A stretch of 51,996 nucleotides of DNA from positions 1 through 51,996 of the forward strand of contig MNQS01000178.1 in assembly GCA_001915545.1 (NCBI GenBank), written 5' to 3'. This stretch comes from Bacteroides sp. 43_108 (GTDB lineage: Bacteria; Bacteroidota; Bacteroidia; Bacteroidales; Bacteroidaceae). The translations under genes were made by a program, and so were the position numbers. The notes beneath the pieces are model-generated. The model was not told where the DNA came from. It did not search any database and saw only the letters and a list, made by a program, of their open reading frames with translations. This document shows, piece by piece, positions 21,374 through 31,965 of this stretch; position 1 is the first letter of the stretch; every line of letters starts with the position of its first letter.

Positions 21374-21751
21374 GTGACAGACAAGATTTATCAGATAGCT
21401 GCCATCGCCGGTGAGGTGATGGTAATTGCCGGAGCCATGATATGGGTGACCGGTTGGATTGGCGCCAATTATATCTATGCTGCGGGAGCTACAATTTTTG
21501 CCGTGGGACGCCTCGGCGAGAAGCATGACGTGAAGGATGCCGTGGTGAAGCGTCTTTACAGACAGCGCACTTTCGGAGTGGTGGTAGCACTGCTTTCCGC
21601 ATTGGTTATGAACATGGAACCAGGTTTCTATCTGGGCTATTATTTCCCGCGTACAACATGGTTGGTGCTGTTTCTTGTGTTTGCCGTTTTTGAGGTGTAC
21701 ACGGCATTCAGAATTCCGGCGGCGGAAGAGAAGAGCCGCCGCAAAGACTGA
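21374..21751 (+). CDS. Small integral membrane protein of unknown function
   Basis: 125 residues from GTG 21374 (MTDKIYQIAAIAGEV), which I prefer to a start at 21311 because the added 21 residues look like read-through of non-coding sequence. Four hydrophobic segments: IAAIAGEVMVIAGAMIWVTGW, YIYAAGATIFAVGRL, FGVVVALLSALVM and WLVLFLVFAVFEVYTAF, with a basic C-terminus (KSRRKD). I do not know a function. Its place after the DivIC-like gene suggests co-transcription only. Confidence 0.7.
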   Translation: MTDKIYQIAAIAGEVMVIAGAMIWVTGWIGANYIYAAGATIFAVGRLGEKHDVKDAVVKRLYRQRTFGVVVALLSALVMNMEPGFYLGYYFPRTTWLVLFLVFAVFEVYTAFRIPAAEEKSRRKD

Positions 21752-21812
21752 GATGGCCAAGGCATGCGTATACACATGTTTTCTTTTTAGACTTTTTTTG
21801 AATCAAAGATGC

Positions 21813-21841
21813 TTGCAGATTCAATAAATAGTGTATTTTTG
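21813..21841 (+). promoter_or_regulatory. purB promoter
   Basis: TTG at 21813-21815, an 18-nt spacer and TATTTTTG at 21834-21841, giving a leader of about 150 nt before purB. Confidence 0.6.
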
Positions 21842-21995
21842 CAATGTGCTAAGATTCCGGAAAGATAAGAAATATTAAACCTATACCGAGAGGTTACGCC
21901 AGAAATATGGGATGATACGTTTTTGCGGATAACACAACAATGATTCAAGCAGAAATTTAAACACTAAGAAATTTATATTTTTTACAAAATAAGCA

Positions 21996-23342
21996 ATGGA
22001 ACTTGATGTTTTGACGGCGATTACACCGATTGATGGTCGCTACAGAGGCAAGACTGCCGCTTTGGCTTCGTATTTTTCAGAGTATGCACTCATAAAGTAC
22101 AGAGTAAGAGTTGAGATTGAATATTTCATCACATTGTGCGAACTGCCGCTTCCGCAGCTCAAGGATTTCGACCACTCGAAATTCGAAGTTCTCAGAGATA
22201 TATACAGAAATTTCTCAGAAGATAATGCACGCAGAGTGAAGGACATCGAGAAGGTGACCAACCACGATGTGAAGGCTGTGGAGTATTTCATAAAGGAGGA
22301 ACTGGACAAAATCGGCGACTTCGAGAAATACAAGGAGTTCATACATTTCGGTCTGACCAGTCAGGACATCAACAATACAAGTGTTCCGCTCAGCATCAAG
22401 GATGCACTCAACGATGTCTATTATCCGCTCATAGAAGAGCTTATCGGACAGCTTGAGGAGTACGCAGAAGAGTGGAAGAACGTTCCTATGCTTGCAAAGA
22501 CACACGGTCAGCCTGCTTCGCCTACAAGACTCGGCAAGGAGGTAATGGTGTTCGTGTACAGATTGAAGGAACAGCTTGCACTGCTCAAGGCTTGCCGTAT
22601 CACAGCCAAGTTCGGCGGTGCAACAGGTAATTTCAATGCTCACCATGTTGCTTATCCGGAATATGACTGGAAGGAATTCGGCAACAGATTCGTTGCAGAG
22701 AAACTTGGACTGGAGCGCGAGCAGTGGACAACGCAGATCAGCAACTACGACAATCTTGGAGGTGTGTTTGATGCAATGAAGCGCATCAATACTATAATGA
22801 TAGACATGGACAGAGATTTCTGGATGTATGTGTCTATGGAATATTTCAAGCAGAAGATCAAGGCTGGAGAGGTCGGCTCAAGCGCTATGCCTCATAAGGT
22901 TAATCCTATAGACTTTGAGAATTCTGAGGGCAACCTCGGCATCGCAAATGCCATACTGATGCACCTGAGCACAAAACTGCCGGTTTCGCGTCTGCAGAGA
23001 GACCTTACAGACTCAACAGTGCTCCGCAATGTCGGTGTGCCTATGGGACACATGGTCATTGCAATCGAAAGTTCGCTCAAGGGACTGCGCAAGCTTCTTC
23101 TCAACGTGGAAGCCATCAACAGAGATCTGGACAACTGCTGGGCTGTATGTGCCGAAGGTATCCAGACTATTCTGCGCAGGGAAGCATTCCCGCATCCGTA
23201 TGAAGCACTCAAGGCGCTGACAAGAACCAATCAGGCTATTACAAAGGAGTCGATTGAGAATTTCATTGACGGACTCGACGTGGAAGAGCGTGTCAAAGAA
23301 GAACTTAGAAAGATTACACCACATTCTTACACAGGCATGTGA
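21996..23342 (+). CDS. purB: Adenylosuccinate lyase
   Basis: 448 residues of the fumarase/aspartase superfamily. HFGLTSQDINNTSVP (about residue 115), KTHGQPASPTRLGKE (catalytic His region) and the signature GSSAMPHKVNPIDFEN with its catalytic Ser loop are all present. It catalyses two steps of purine synthesis: SAICAR to AICAR plus fumarate, and adenylosuccinate to AMP plus fumarate. The length matches the longer E. coli-like form. It is monocistronic, with its own promoter and a leader of about 150 nt. Confidence 0.95.
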   Translation: MELDVLTAITPIDGRYRGKTAALASYFSEYALIKYRVRVEIEYFITLCELPLPQLKDFDHSKFEVLRDIYRNFSEDNARRVKDIEKVTNHDVKAVEYFIKEELDKIGDFEKYKEFIHFGLTSQDINNTSVPLSIKDALNDVYYPLIEELIGQLEEYAEEWKNVPMLAKTHGQPASPTRLGKEVMVFVYRLKEQLALLKACRITAKFGGATGNFNAHHVAYPEYDWKEFGNRFVAEKLGLEREQWTTQISNYDNLGGVFDAMKRINTIMIDMDRDFWMYVSMEYFKQKIKAGEVGSSAMPHKVNPIDFENSEGNLGIANAILMHLSTKLPVSRLQRDLTDSTVLRNVGVPMGHMVIAIESSLKGLRKLLLNVEAINRDLDNCWAVCAEGIQTILRREAFPHPYEALKALTRTNQAITKESIENFIDGLDVEERVKEELRKITPHSYTGM

Positions 23343-23473
23343 TGTCCGTATACGGGCAAGACTGCTTTTGCAGGAAGAACAATAGAAAATTTTTCAAGGG
23401 TAATTCCCGATGCCGTGAGGTGACGGGACCCCTTTTACAAATAATTCTTACATAAAACAATTTTAGAAAAACA

Positions 23474-24946
23474 ATGAGCGAATTTGATTCTTGGCAGAAT
23501 AATGGAAATTCTGCAGGGAGCACCGCAGATAATGGTGCGGAGAACAGCAGCCGTGAGGGCTACAGCGTAAACAACCGTGAAAGCAGCAAGCCTGCATACA
23601 AACCAGTATACAGCAGTGACGGAGGAGAGCGCCAGTACAGCAGAGGCGATCGTCCGCAGCGTCCGCGTTTCAACCGTGCGGAGCGTGCATACAGCAGCGA
23701 CGGAGTGAACAACGAGAGAGGATTCCGTCCGCAGGGCATGAACGACGGCTACAGACAGCAGCAGTACGGACACAGAAACTACAACGGAGGCAACTACCGT
23801 CAGAACAACGGAAGGTCTAACGGATACGGATATGACAACGGAGACAGACCTTCGTACAACAACAGAAACAATTCTTCGTACGGACAAGGATATAACAGAA
23901 ACAACAACCAGGGCGGTTACGGCAATCAGGGCTACAACCGTCAGGGCGGTTACGGCAACCAGGGCGGCTACAACCGTCAGGGCGGCTACAACAACCAGGG
24001 CGGATATAACCGTCAGGGCGGTTACGGCAATCAGGGCGGATACCAGCGCAAGCCTAGATACAACAATCAGGGCGGATACGGCAACCAGGGCGGTTACAAC
24101 AATCGCGGCGGTATGCAGAGAGGCGGTATGCGTCAGCGTACACCTGGCTATGATCCGAATGCAAAGTACAGCATGAAGAAGAGAATCGAGTACAAGGAGT
24201 ATCTCGAGGATCCAAATGCACCTATACGTCTTAACAAATTCCTTGCAAATGCAGGAATCTGCTCACGTCGCGAGGCTGACCAGTTCATCCAGTCGGGTGT
24301 TGTAAAGGTGAACGGTGAGGTTGTTACCGAACTCGGAACAAAGGTTATGCGTACGGATACTGTTCACTTCCACGATCAGCCTGTAAGCATAGAGAAGAAG
24401 GTGTACGTTCTCCTGAACAAGCCGAAGGATTACGTCACAACTTCCGACGATCCTCAGTCACGCAAGACTGTTATGGACCTCGTCAGAAACTGCTGCAACG
24501 AGAGAATCTATCCTGTAGGACGTCTTGACAGAAATACAACAGGTGTGCTCCTGTTCACAAACGACGGAGACCTCGCATCGAAACTTACACACCCTAAATA
24601 TCTGAAGAAGAAGATTTACCACGTTTATCTCGACAAGAATGTGGCAGCTTCTGACCTGCAGCGCATTGCAGAAGGTATCACTCTGGAGGACGGAGAGGTG
24701 CATGCAGATGCCATCAGCTATGCTTCGGATACGGACAAGAGTCAGGTGGGCATCGAAATCCACTCTGGCAAGAACAGAATTGTCCGCAGAATTTTCGAGG
24801 CTCTCGGATATAAGGTCGTCAAGCTCGACAGAGTGATGTTTGCCGGTCTTACAAAGAAGGGACTCAAGCGCGGCGACTGGAGATTCCTGACAGAGCAGGA
24901 GGTTGCTATGCTCCACATGCAGGCAGGAAGCGGCGAAGAGTTATAA
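23474..24946 (+). CDS. rRNA pseudouridine synthase (RluB/RsuA type) with long low-complexity N-terminus
   Basis: 490 residues. The first 235 or so are Gly/Asn/Tyr/Gln/Arg-rich, with tandem YNRQGGYGNQGG-like repeats between about residues 140 and 225. Then come an S4 RNA-binding domain (IRLNKFLANAGICSRREADQFIQSGVVKVNG) and the catalytic domain with GRLDRNTTGVLLFTNDG, whose Asp is the catalytic residue. The enzyme isomerises a uridine in 23S or 16S rRNA. The tail resembles RGG/YG-type disordered RNA-binding regions and could promote condensation or assist rRNA binding. Bacteroidetes homologues often carry such tails, but length and repeats vary. Repeat codon use is nearly uniform (CAGGGCGG), so the segment is prone to length change. 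Confidence 0.9.
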   Translation: MSEFDSWQNNGNSAGSTADNGAENSSREGYSVNNRESSKPAYKPVYSSDGGERQYSRGDRPQRPRFNRAERAYSSDGVNNERGFRPQGMNDGYRQQQYGHRNYNGGNYRQNNGRSNGYGYDNGDRPSYNNRNNSSYGQGYNRNNNQGGYGNQGYNRQGGYGNQGGYNRQGGYNNQGGYNRQGGYGNQGGYQRKPRYNNQGGYGNQGGYNNRGGMQRGGMRQRTPGYDPNAKYSMKKRIEYKEYLEDPNAPIRLNKFLANAGICSRREADQFIQSGVVKVNGEVVTELGTKVMRTDTVHFHDQPVSIEKKVYVLLNKPKDYVTTSDDPQSRKTVMDLVRNCCNERIYPVGRLDRNTTGVLLFTNDGDLASKLTHPKYLKKKIYHVYLDKNVAASDLQRIAEGITLEDGEVHADAISYASDTDKSQVGIEIHSGKNRIVRRIFEALGYKVVKLDRVMFAGLTKKGLKRGDWRFLTEQEVAMLHMQAGSGEEL

Positions 24947-24959
24947 GCAATAGTGATAT

Positions 24960-24992
24960 GTGTCCGGCATTCGTTCGAGGATGTGCGGACAC
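24960..24992 (+). terminator. Hairpin terminator after the pseudouridine synthase
   Basis: GTGTCCG pairs with CGGACAC across 19 nt, followed by TTT. Confidence 0.55.
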
Positions 24993-25041
24993 TTTCGCAT
25001 AATGAAGGAATAATAAAAAATAGAATTTAAATATCATATTT

Positions 25042-26445
25042 ATGGAAAAGATACGCAGAACCAAGATCGTTGACCTGCTGCAGCGTACCGACTATGGTGC
25101 ATGGGTCAATGTGAAGGGATGGGTGAGAACTAAAAGAGGCAGCAAATCGGTGGCTTTCATTGCTCTTAACGACGGTTCTACTATAAAGAACGTTCAGATT
25201 GTGGCTGATGCTGAAAAGTTCGCTCCGGAGCTGATGAAGCAGATTACTACGGGTGCATGTCTCAGTGTTGACGGAAAGATGGTTGAGAGCATCGGTTCTG
25301 GACAGAATGTGGAAATTCAGGCTGAAAATATCGATTTGCTCGGTGCTTGTCCTTCTGACTATCCTATGCAGAAGAAGGGACAGACTTTCGAATACATGCG
25401 TCAGCATGCTCACCTCAGACTCAGAACAAATACTTTCGGTGCGGTGTTCCGCATTCGCCACAATATGGCTTATGCTATACACAAATTTTTCCATGACAAG
25501 GGATTCTTCTATTTCCATACTCCGCTGATTACTGCCAGCGACTGCGAAGGTGCAGGTCAGATGTTCCAGGTGACAACAAAAAATCTCTATGACCTCAAGA
25601 AGGACGAAAACGGCAACATCACATACGATGATGACTTTTTCGGCAAGATGACCAGCTTGACTGTATCCGGACAACTTGAAGGTGAGCTCGGTGCTACAGC
25701 TCTCGGACAGATATATACTTTCGGTCCTACTTTCAGAGCTGAGAACTCAAACACTCCAAGACATCTTTCTGAGTTCTGGATGATTGAACCGGAGGTGTGC
25801 TTCATCGATATGAACGACCTCATGGATCTGGAGGAAGAGTTTATTAAGTACTGCGTGAAGTGGGCACTTGACAACTGCATGGACGATTTGGAATTCCTCA
25901 ACAAGATGATAGACAACGGTCTGATAGAAAGACTGAAGTCGGTTGTGGAGACAGATTTCGTGCGTCTGCCTTATACTGAGGGTATCAAGCTTCTGGAGAA
26001 GGCTGTGGCTGACGGAAGAAAGTTTGAGTTCCCTGTATATTGGGGTGCAGATCTTGCCAGCGAGCATGAGAGATATCTCGTTGAGGAATATTTCAAGAAG
26101 CCTGTAATAATGACTGATTACCCTAAGGAAATCAAGGCGTTCTACATGAAGATGAATGAGGACGGCAAGACTGTACAGGGTACTGACGTGCTGTTCCCTC
26201 AGATTGGCGAAATCATTGGTGGAAGCGTGCGTGAGGAAGATTACGGTAAGCTTATGGGCCGTATTGAGGAACTGAATATTCCTATGAAGGATATGTGGTG
26301 GTATCTTGATACAAGAAAGTTCGGAAGCTGTCCTCACGGAGGTTTCGGACTCGGTTTCGAGCGTCTGATACTCTTTGTCACTGGTATGCAGAATATCCGT
26401 GATGTGATTCCGTTCCCTCGTACTCCGAAGAATGCAGACTTCTGA
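25042..26445 (+). CDS. asnS: Asparaginyl-tRNA synthetase
   Basis: 467 residues, class II. An N-terminal OB-fold anticodon-binding domain ([25 protein letters not shown]) precedes motif 2 ([24 protein letters not shown]) and motif 3 ([27 protein letters not shown]). The Asn-type discriminating region ending in [11 protein letters not shown] is present. It charges tRNA-Asn with asparagine. Length and motifs are complete. Confidence 0.95.
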   Translation: MEKIRRTKIVDLLQRTDYGAWVNVKGWVRTKRGSKSVAFIALNDGSTIKNVQIVADAEKFAPELMKQITTGACLSVDGKMVESIGSGQNVEIQAENIDLLGACPSDYPMQKKGQTFEYMRQHAHLRLRTNTFGAVFRIRHNMAYAIHKFFHDKGFFYFHTPLITASDCEGAGQMFQVTTKNLYDLKKDENGNITYDDDFFGKMTSLTVSGQLEGELGATALGQIYTFGPTFRAENSNTPRHLSEFWMIEPEVCFIDMNDLMDLEEEFIKYCVKWALDNCMDDLEFLNKMIDNGLIERLKSVVETDFVRLPYTEGIKLLEKAVADGRKFEFPVYWGADLASEHERYLVEEYFKKPVIMTDYPKEIKAFYMKMNEDGKTVQGTDVLFPQIGEIIGGSVREEDYGKLMGRIEELNIPMKDMWWYLDTRKFGSCPHGGFGLGFERLILFVTGMQNIRDVIPFPRTPKNADF

Positions 26446-26494
26446 TTGAATTGTGTTTGGGAGCGTTTGCTCCTGAATATATATGAAAAGAATG

Positions 26495-26526
26495 CCGATG
26501 TGCCGTTGGGTGCATCGGTTTTTTCT
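26495..26526 (+). terminator. Terminator of asnS
   Basis: CCGATG pairs with CATCGG (26513-26518), followed by TTTTTTC. Confidence 0.75.
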
Positions 26527-26637
26527 TTATGTCTGTTTTGCGGTGTCGAATTGGTTTGAGGGTGGGCTTTTATGTCTTTTGCGGGTTGTCTGCGCAAAAA
26601 AAAATGAGGTTTTTCGTAAAAGAATATGGCATAATGC

Positions 26638-26667
26638 TTGCAGATTCGGAAAAAAGCGCTACCTTTG
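26638..26667 (+). promoter_or_regulatory. Promoter of tRNA-Val copy 1
   Basis: TTG, a 19-nt spacer and TACCTTTG at 26660-26667, a near-ideal promoter; the tRNA begins 43 nt downstream. Confidence 0.75.
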
Positions 26668-26709
26668 CATCGCAATTGAGAAAAACAATATCTCAAGGCA
26701 GTAAAATAA

Positions 26710-26784
26710 GGGCGTTTAGCTCAGCTGGTTCAGAGCATCTGCCTTACAAGCAGAGGGTCGGCGGTTCGAATCCGTCAACGCCCA
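26710..26784 (+). tRNA. tRNA-Val (anticodon TAC), copy 1
   Basis: The acceptor GGGCGTT pairs with AACGCCC. The D-arm is GCTCAGCTGGTTCAGAGC, the anticodon stem-loop TCTGC-CTTACAA-GCAGA gives TAC, and the T-arm is GGCGGTTCGAATCCGTC. The discriminator is A and CCA is not encoded. A terminator hairpin (AGAGGA...TCCTCT then T-run) follows directly. Confidence 0.95.
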
Positions 26785-26948
26785 CAAGAGAGGAACAGGA
26801 AATGCTCCTCTTTTTTTTGTTTATGCACTATGCTGTTTTTTCGTGGAACGGTATGTGTTGAGACTGACGAATATGTGCGTTTGACGATGGTCTGTGTTTT
26901 GTTTGTAAGCACGTTTTTAAATTTATGCGCAAAAAATCTCTGTAAAGT

Positions 26949-26978
26949 TTGCAAGTTCAGAAAAAAGCGCTACCTTTG
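26949..26978 (+). promoter_or_regulatory. Promoter of tRNA-Val copy 2
   Basis: TTG at 26949-26951, a 19-nt spacer and TACCTTTG at 26971-26978; the sequence around it duplicates the promoter of copy 1. Confidence 0.75.
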
Positions 26979-27020
26979 CACCGCAATTGAGAAAAACAAC
27001 ATCTCAAGGCGATAAAATGA

Positions 27021-27095
27021 GGGCGTTTAGCTCAGCTGGTTCAGAGCATCTGCCTTACAAGCAGAGGGTCGGCGGTTCGAATCCGTCAACGCCCA
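27021..27095 (+). tRNA. tRNA-Val (anticodon TAC), copy 2
   Basis: Identical to copy 1 over its whole length, followed by a stronger terminator (AGAGGAACAG pairing CTGTTCCTCT, then T-run). Copy 1 and copy 2 share promoter, leader and tRNA, a tandem duplication with a 311-bp period. Confidence 0.95.
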
Positions 27096-27408
27096 CAAGA
27101 GAGGAACAGGAAAGGAAAGCACTGTTCCTCTTTTTTTGTATGTATATGTCTTGGATCGCGCTGCGGATGATTAGTCATACATAATGTGCATTGGCTGCAT
27201 AAAGCAGCGGTGAGGGCATGTGAAGGAAGGGCCGGCAGTGCCTTTTTTATACTTTTTATTGGTTAATACCGCGTTTTTCCGTATGTTTGTTTACGGTTAG
27301 CGCCCTATACCGGTGCAGACGGAATGCAATGGAGTGCCTACGTGTACAAGCGTTTTGTCGAGGATGCCGGTGCTTTTTAGGAATAAACATTTTATAAAAA
27401 TATATAAT

Positions 27409-28410
27409 ATGGTTAAGGACGAATGGAAGGCGTTGGGTTACGTCAATGAGCCGATAGACAAGGATGTGGATCTGAAGAGTGAAATTCTCCGCATGTGCAA
27501 GGAAAAGAATGCGGTTATTCTTGCTCATTACTATACAGCCGGCGAGGTGCAGGATATTGCAGACTTTGTAGGCGATTCGCTTGCGCTCGCGCAGTGGGCC
27601 GCCAAGACCGATGCCGACATTATTGTGATGTGCGGCGTACACTTTATGGGAGAGACCAACAAGATTCTCTGTCCTGACAAGAAGGTGCTCGTGTGTGATC
27701 TCAATGCCGGGTGTTCGTTGGCCGACAGCTGTGATGCCGGTGACTTGAAGCGCTTCATTGACGAGCATCCCGGATATAAGGTCGTAAGCTATGTGAATAC
27801 GACGGCAGCTGTAAAGGCTCTGACAGACGTCGTGGTGACATCGTCGAATGCCAAGCTCGTTATAGACAGTTTCCCTGCTGACGAAAAAATCATATTCGGA
27901 CCGGACAAGAATCTGGGAGGATATATAAATGCTGTGACGGGAAGAAATATGCTCTTGTGGGATGGCGGATGCCACGTGCACGGACAGTTCTCGTTTGAGA
28001 AGATTATGGAAATAAAGAAGGAACACAAGGATGCAAAGATTCTTGTTCATCCTGAGTGTCCTGCTCCTATACAGAAGATTGCCGACGTGGTAGGTTCTAC
28101 AGCCGGATTGCTTAAATATGCAGTGGAAAGCGATGCTAAGGAATTTATCGTAGCTACGGAAAGCGGTATTCTGCATGAGATGAAGAAGCAGTGTCCTGAC
28201 AAGGTGTTTATTCCTGCTCCGCCTGAAGTATCGGAAACAGTGGGGTGCTCCTGCAACGAGTGTGCGTACATGCGCCTCAATACATTGGCTAAATTGTATA
28301 ACACGTTGAAGTACGAATGGCCGGAGATTACAGTTGATCCTGAGATTGCAGAGAAGGCTATACGTCCGATCGAGCGCATGCTGGAAATCAGTGCTTCGCT
28401 GAAGCGTTGA
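27409..28410 (+). CDS. nadA: Quinolinate synthase NadA
   Basis: 333 residues from ATG 27409 (MVKDEWKALGYV); an upstream in-frame extension has no family similarity. NAVILAHYYTAGEVQDIADFVGDSLALAQ opens the conserved core. Cysteines for the [4Fe-4S] cluster are available in IVMCGVHFMGETNKIL, in the region of HPECPAP, and in GCSCNECAYMRLNTL. NadA condenses iminoaspartate with dihydroxyacetone phosphate to quinolinate in de novo NAD synthesis. nadB and nadC are not in the window. mnmA follows after 77 bp in the same direction. Confidence 0.95.
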   Translation: MVKDEWKALGYVNEPIDKDVDLKSEILRMCKEKNAVILAHYYTAGEVQDIADFVGDSLALAQWAAKTDADIIVMCGVHFMGETNKILCPDKKVLVCDLNAGCSLADSCDAGDLKRFIDEHPGYKVVSYVNTTAAVKALTDVVVTSSNAKLVIDSFPADEKIIFGPDKNLGGYINAVTGRNMLLWDGGCHVHGQFSFEKIMEIKKEHKDAKILVHPECPAPIQKIADVVGSTAGLLKYAVESDAKEFIVATESGILHEMKKQCPDKVFIPAPPEVSETVGCSCNECAYMRLNTLAKLYNTLKYEWPEITVDPEIAEKAIRPIERMLEISASLKR

Positions 28411-28487
28411 TGCTCTGTTGGGACGTTCTCGTATGGGGAAGAACAAATGAAATTTAATAATCGCATAGAAATAATAATAGTATAGAT

Positions 28488-29555
28488 ATGAAGGTTGCGG
28501 CGTTGGTTTCTGGTGGAGTTGACAGTGCTGTGTCGGTGCATCTGCTGAAGGAGCAGGGCATTGAACCGCATCTGTTCTACATCAAGATTGGTCCGGAGCG
28601 CGAGACTGAATGGAACTGTACTTCTGAGGAGGATCTGGAAATATGCAGCTGGCTGGCACGAAAATACGGTCTTAAGCTGGATGTGGTGGATCTGCACAGG
28701 GAGTATTGGGACAAGGTGGTGGGATACACCATGTCGAAGGCACGTCAGGGACTTACACCAAATCCGGACGTGATGTGCAACAAACTCATCAAGTTCGGCT
28801 GTTTTGAGGAGCAGGTCGGACATGAGTATGATTTCACCGCCACAGGACATTACGCTACTACAACCGTTATCGACGGCAAGACGTGGCTTTCGACAAGTCC
28901 GGACCCTGTGAAGGACCAGACTGATTTTCTGGCTCAGATAGATTATCTGCAGGTGAGCAAGCTCATGTTCCCTATCGGTCACATGTGGAAGCACGAGGTG
29001 AGGGAGATTGCCGAGAAGGCGGGACTGCTGAATGCGTCGAGACGTGACAGTCAGGGAATTTGTTTCCTCGGCGATATTGATTTCCGTGAATATATTAAGC
29101 GCAACCTTGGAGAAAACGAAGGCGATGTGCGGGAAATCGAAACCGGACACAAAATCGGTACGCATAAGGGATTGTGGTTCTATACCATCGGCCAGCGTAA
29201 GGGATTGGGGTTCGGCGGAGGACCGTGGTTCGTCGTCAAGAAGAACATAAAGAGAAATATCCTCTTCGTGTCGCACGGGTATGATCCGGAACTGGTGTAC
29301 AAGAAGCACATAAAGATGAATGACTTTCATTTCATCACTGAGAATCCGTGGCATTCGGCCAAGGAGGGTGATGTGCATGACATTACATTCAAAATAAGGC
29401 ATACTCCTGAATTCCTGACAGGCAAGATGAGCATGCGCGACGGTGCATGGCACATTGATGCCGACGAAAAGGTGCACGGTGTGGCACCGGGGCAATTCTG
29501 CGTGGTTTACGACAGCGATCACCATCTGTGTTACGGCAGCGGCGAGATCGATTGA
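28488..29555 (+). CDS. mnmA: tRNA-specific 2-thiouridylase MnmA
   Basis: 355 residues. PP-loop [13 protein letters not shown], the catalytic Cys in [13 protein letters not shown] and the second active-site Cys in [15 protein letters not shown] are all present. A C-terminal beta-barrel follows. It thiolates U34 of tRNAs for Lys, Glu and Gln, using persulfide sulfur and ATP. It follows nadA closely and is probably co-transcribed with it. Confidence 0.95.
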   Translation: MKVAALVSGGVDSAVSVHLLKEQGIEPHLFYIKIGPERETEWNCTSEEDLEICSWLARKYGLKLDVVDLHREYWDKVVGYTMSKARQGLTPNPDVMCNKLIKFGCFEEQVGHEYDFTATGHYATTTVIDGKTWLSTSPDPVKDQTDFLAQIDYLQVSKLMFPIGHMWKHEVREIAEKAGLLNASRRDSQGICFLGDIDFREYIKRNLGENEGDVREIETGHKIGTHKGLWFYTIGQRKGLGFGGGPWFVVKKNIKRNILFVSHGYDPELVYKKHIKMNDFHFITENPWHSAKEGDVHDITFKIRHTPEFLTGKMSMRDGAWHIDADEKVHGVAPGQFCVVYDSDHHLCYGSGEID

Positions 29556-29676
29556 GAAGCGCAGATGGTATATATGAGCACTTTCTGTTTTTTTTCACGT
29601 TGCGCCTGTAAAATAAGTAAGCTTTGGAGCATCAATATAAAAATAATATTGTTAACTTTGTGGTGTTAAAGATTAT

Positions 29677-29772
29677 ATGCAAATGAGGTACATATCTTTA
29701 GTGCTGGTGCTTATATCGCTGGTGATGCTTGTGGCGTCGTGCTCGACAGCGCATTACTGCAACTGCGGTTGA
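29677..29772 (+). CDS. Very small lipoprotein (31 residues)
   Basis: ATG at 29677 opens a frame reading MQMRYISLVLVLISLVMLVASCSTAHYCNCG. It has a basic start, a hydrophobic helix and a lipobox (LVAS-C), leaving a mature peptide of about nine residues with three Cys including the lipidated one. TAACTTTG at 29653-29660 is a good -7 box just upstream. The mature part (CSTAHYCNCG) suggests metal binding or disulfide formation, but no function is known to me. Confidence 0.6.
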   Translation: MQMRYISLVLVLISLVMLVASCSTAHYCNCG

Positions 29773-29836
29773 CAGTACTTGTCGGTAATTTGAGATACAG
29801 AGAACATAAATATTTTTTCAACCTTTTAAATTCTAA

Positions 29837-30853
<1,017 letters not shown>

Positions 30854-30884
30854 TTGTAAGGATACTGAATTATTCCTTATATAC

Positions 30885-30912
30885 GGCGGCGCTCTTCGGG
30901 GCGCCGCTTTTG
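30885..30912 (+). terminator. gapA terminator
   Basis: A GC-rich hairpin, GGCGGCGC pairing GCGCCGC around TCTTCGGG, followed by TTTTG. Confidence 0.8.
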
Positions 30913-31015
30913 TTTTATGGGCTTTTTGAGCTGTTTGTTTCTGATGTATTGAAAATAATTCATATTTTTGCGGCATAAAGAGCTTTAGGGCATTCTGACA
31001 AAATATTTAGAGACA

Positions 31016-31930
31016 ATGAAACATGAGATGATAACTGTATTGGGACCTACGGCGTGCGGCAAGACGGCTTTTGCGTCTAGATTGGCGCATGAGCTTGATG
31101 GAGAGATTATAAGTGCAGACAGCCGTCAGGTTTACCGTTCCATGGATCTGGGCACCGGAAAGGACCTGGATGATTATGTCGTGGACGGTGTAAAGGTGCC
31201 GTATCATCTTATAGATATTGCTGATGCCGGATATAAATACAACGTGTATGAGTTTCAGCATGATTTCATGGAGGCTTTCGCAGATGTTACGTCAAGGGGG
31301 AAGCTTCCGATATTGTGTGGTGGCACAGGGTTGTATCTGGAAAGCGTACTGCGCAACTACAGGTTAAGCCGTGTTCCGCAGAATCCGGAACTGAGGGAAC
31401 GTTTGTCCGGCAAATCTCTTGAGGAGCTCAAAAGCATACTTGAAGGCTATAAGAAACTTCATAATACCACGGATGTGGATACCGCTCAAAGGGCTATAAG
31501 GGCTATTGAGATAGAGGATTATTATTCGCGCATACCTTTGGATGAGAGGGAGTTCGAGCAGGTTGAAAGTCTGGTCGTAGGACTTAAGATAGACCGTGAC
31601 TTGCGTCGCGAGAAAATCAGCCGTAGACTGCGTGAGCGTCTGGATCAGGGCATGGTGGATGAGGTCAGAAGGATAATTGACAGTGGGGTCAAACCGGAGG
31701 ACTTGATATACTATGGCCTGGAATATAAGTATCTTACGCTGTATGTGATAGGTGAACTGAAGTATGAGGAGATGGTGTCTCAGTTAGAGATTGCCATTCA
31801 TCAGTTTGCCAAGCGTCAGATGACGTGGTTCAGAGGTATGGAAAAGAGGGGCGTGGATATTCACTGGATTGATGCTACGCTTCCTTATGAGGAGAAGCGC
31901 GATGCTGTGTTGAAGCTTATGGAAGAATGA
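31016..31930 (+). CDS. miaA: tRNA dimethylallyltransferase MiaA
   Basis: 304 residues. P-loop LGPTACGKTAFASRLA, SADSRQVYRSMDLGTGKD, PHYHLIDI-like YHLIDIADAGYKYNVYEF, and GGTGLYLESVL. It transfers dimethylallyl to A37 of tRNAs reading UNN codons. A TATTTTTG -7 box lies at 30963-30970. A diacylglycerol-kinase-like gene follows after 35 bp, probably in the same transcript. Confidence 0.95.
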   Translation: MKHEMITVLGPTACGKTAFASRLAHELDGEIISADSRQVYRSMDLGTGKDLDDYVVDGVKVPYHLIDIADAGYKYNVYEFQHDFMEAFADVTSRGKLPILCGGTGLYLESVLRNYRLSRVPQNPELRERLSGKSLEELKSILEGYKKLHNTTDVDTAQRAIRAIEIEDYYSRIPLDEREFEQVESLVVGLKIDRDLRREKISRRLRERLDQGMVDEVRRIIDSGVKPEDLIYYGLEYKYLTLYVIGELKYEEMVSQLEIAIHQFAKRQMTWFRGMEKRGVDIHWIDATLPYEEKRDAVLKLMEE

Positions 31931-31965
31931 GCCAGATTTGATTATTTTCTGAAAAACTGCTGATT

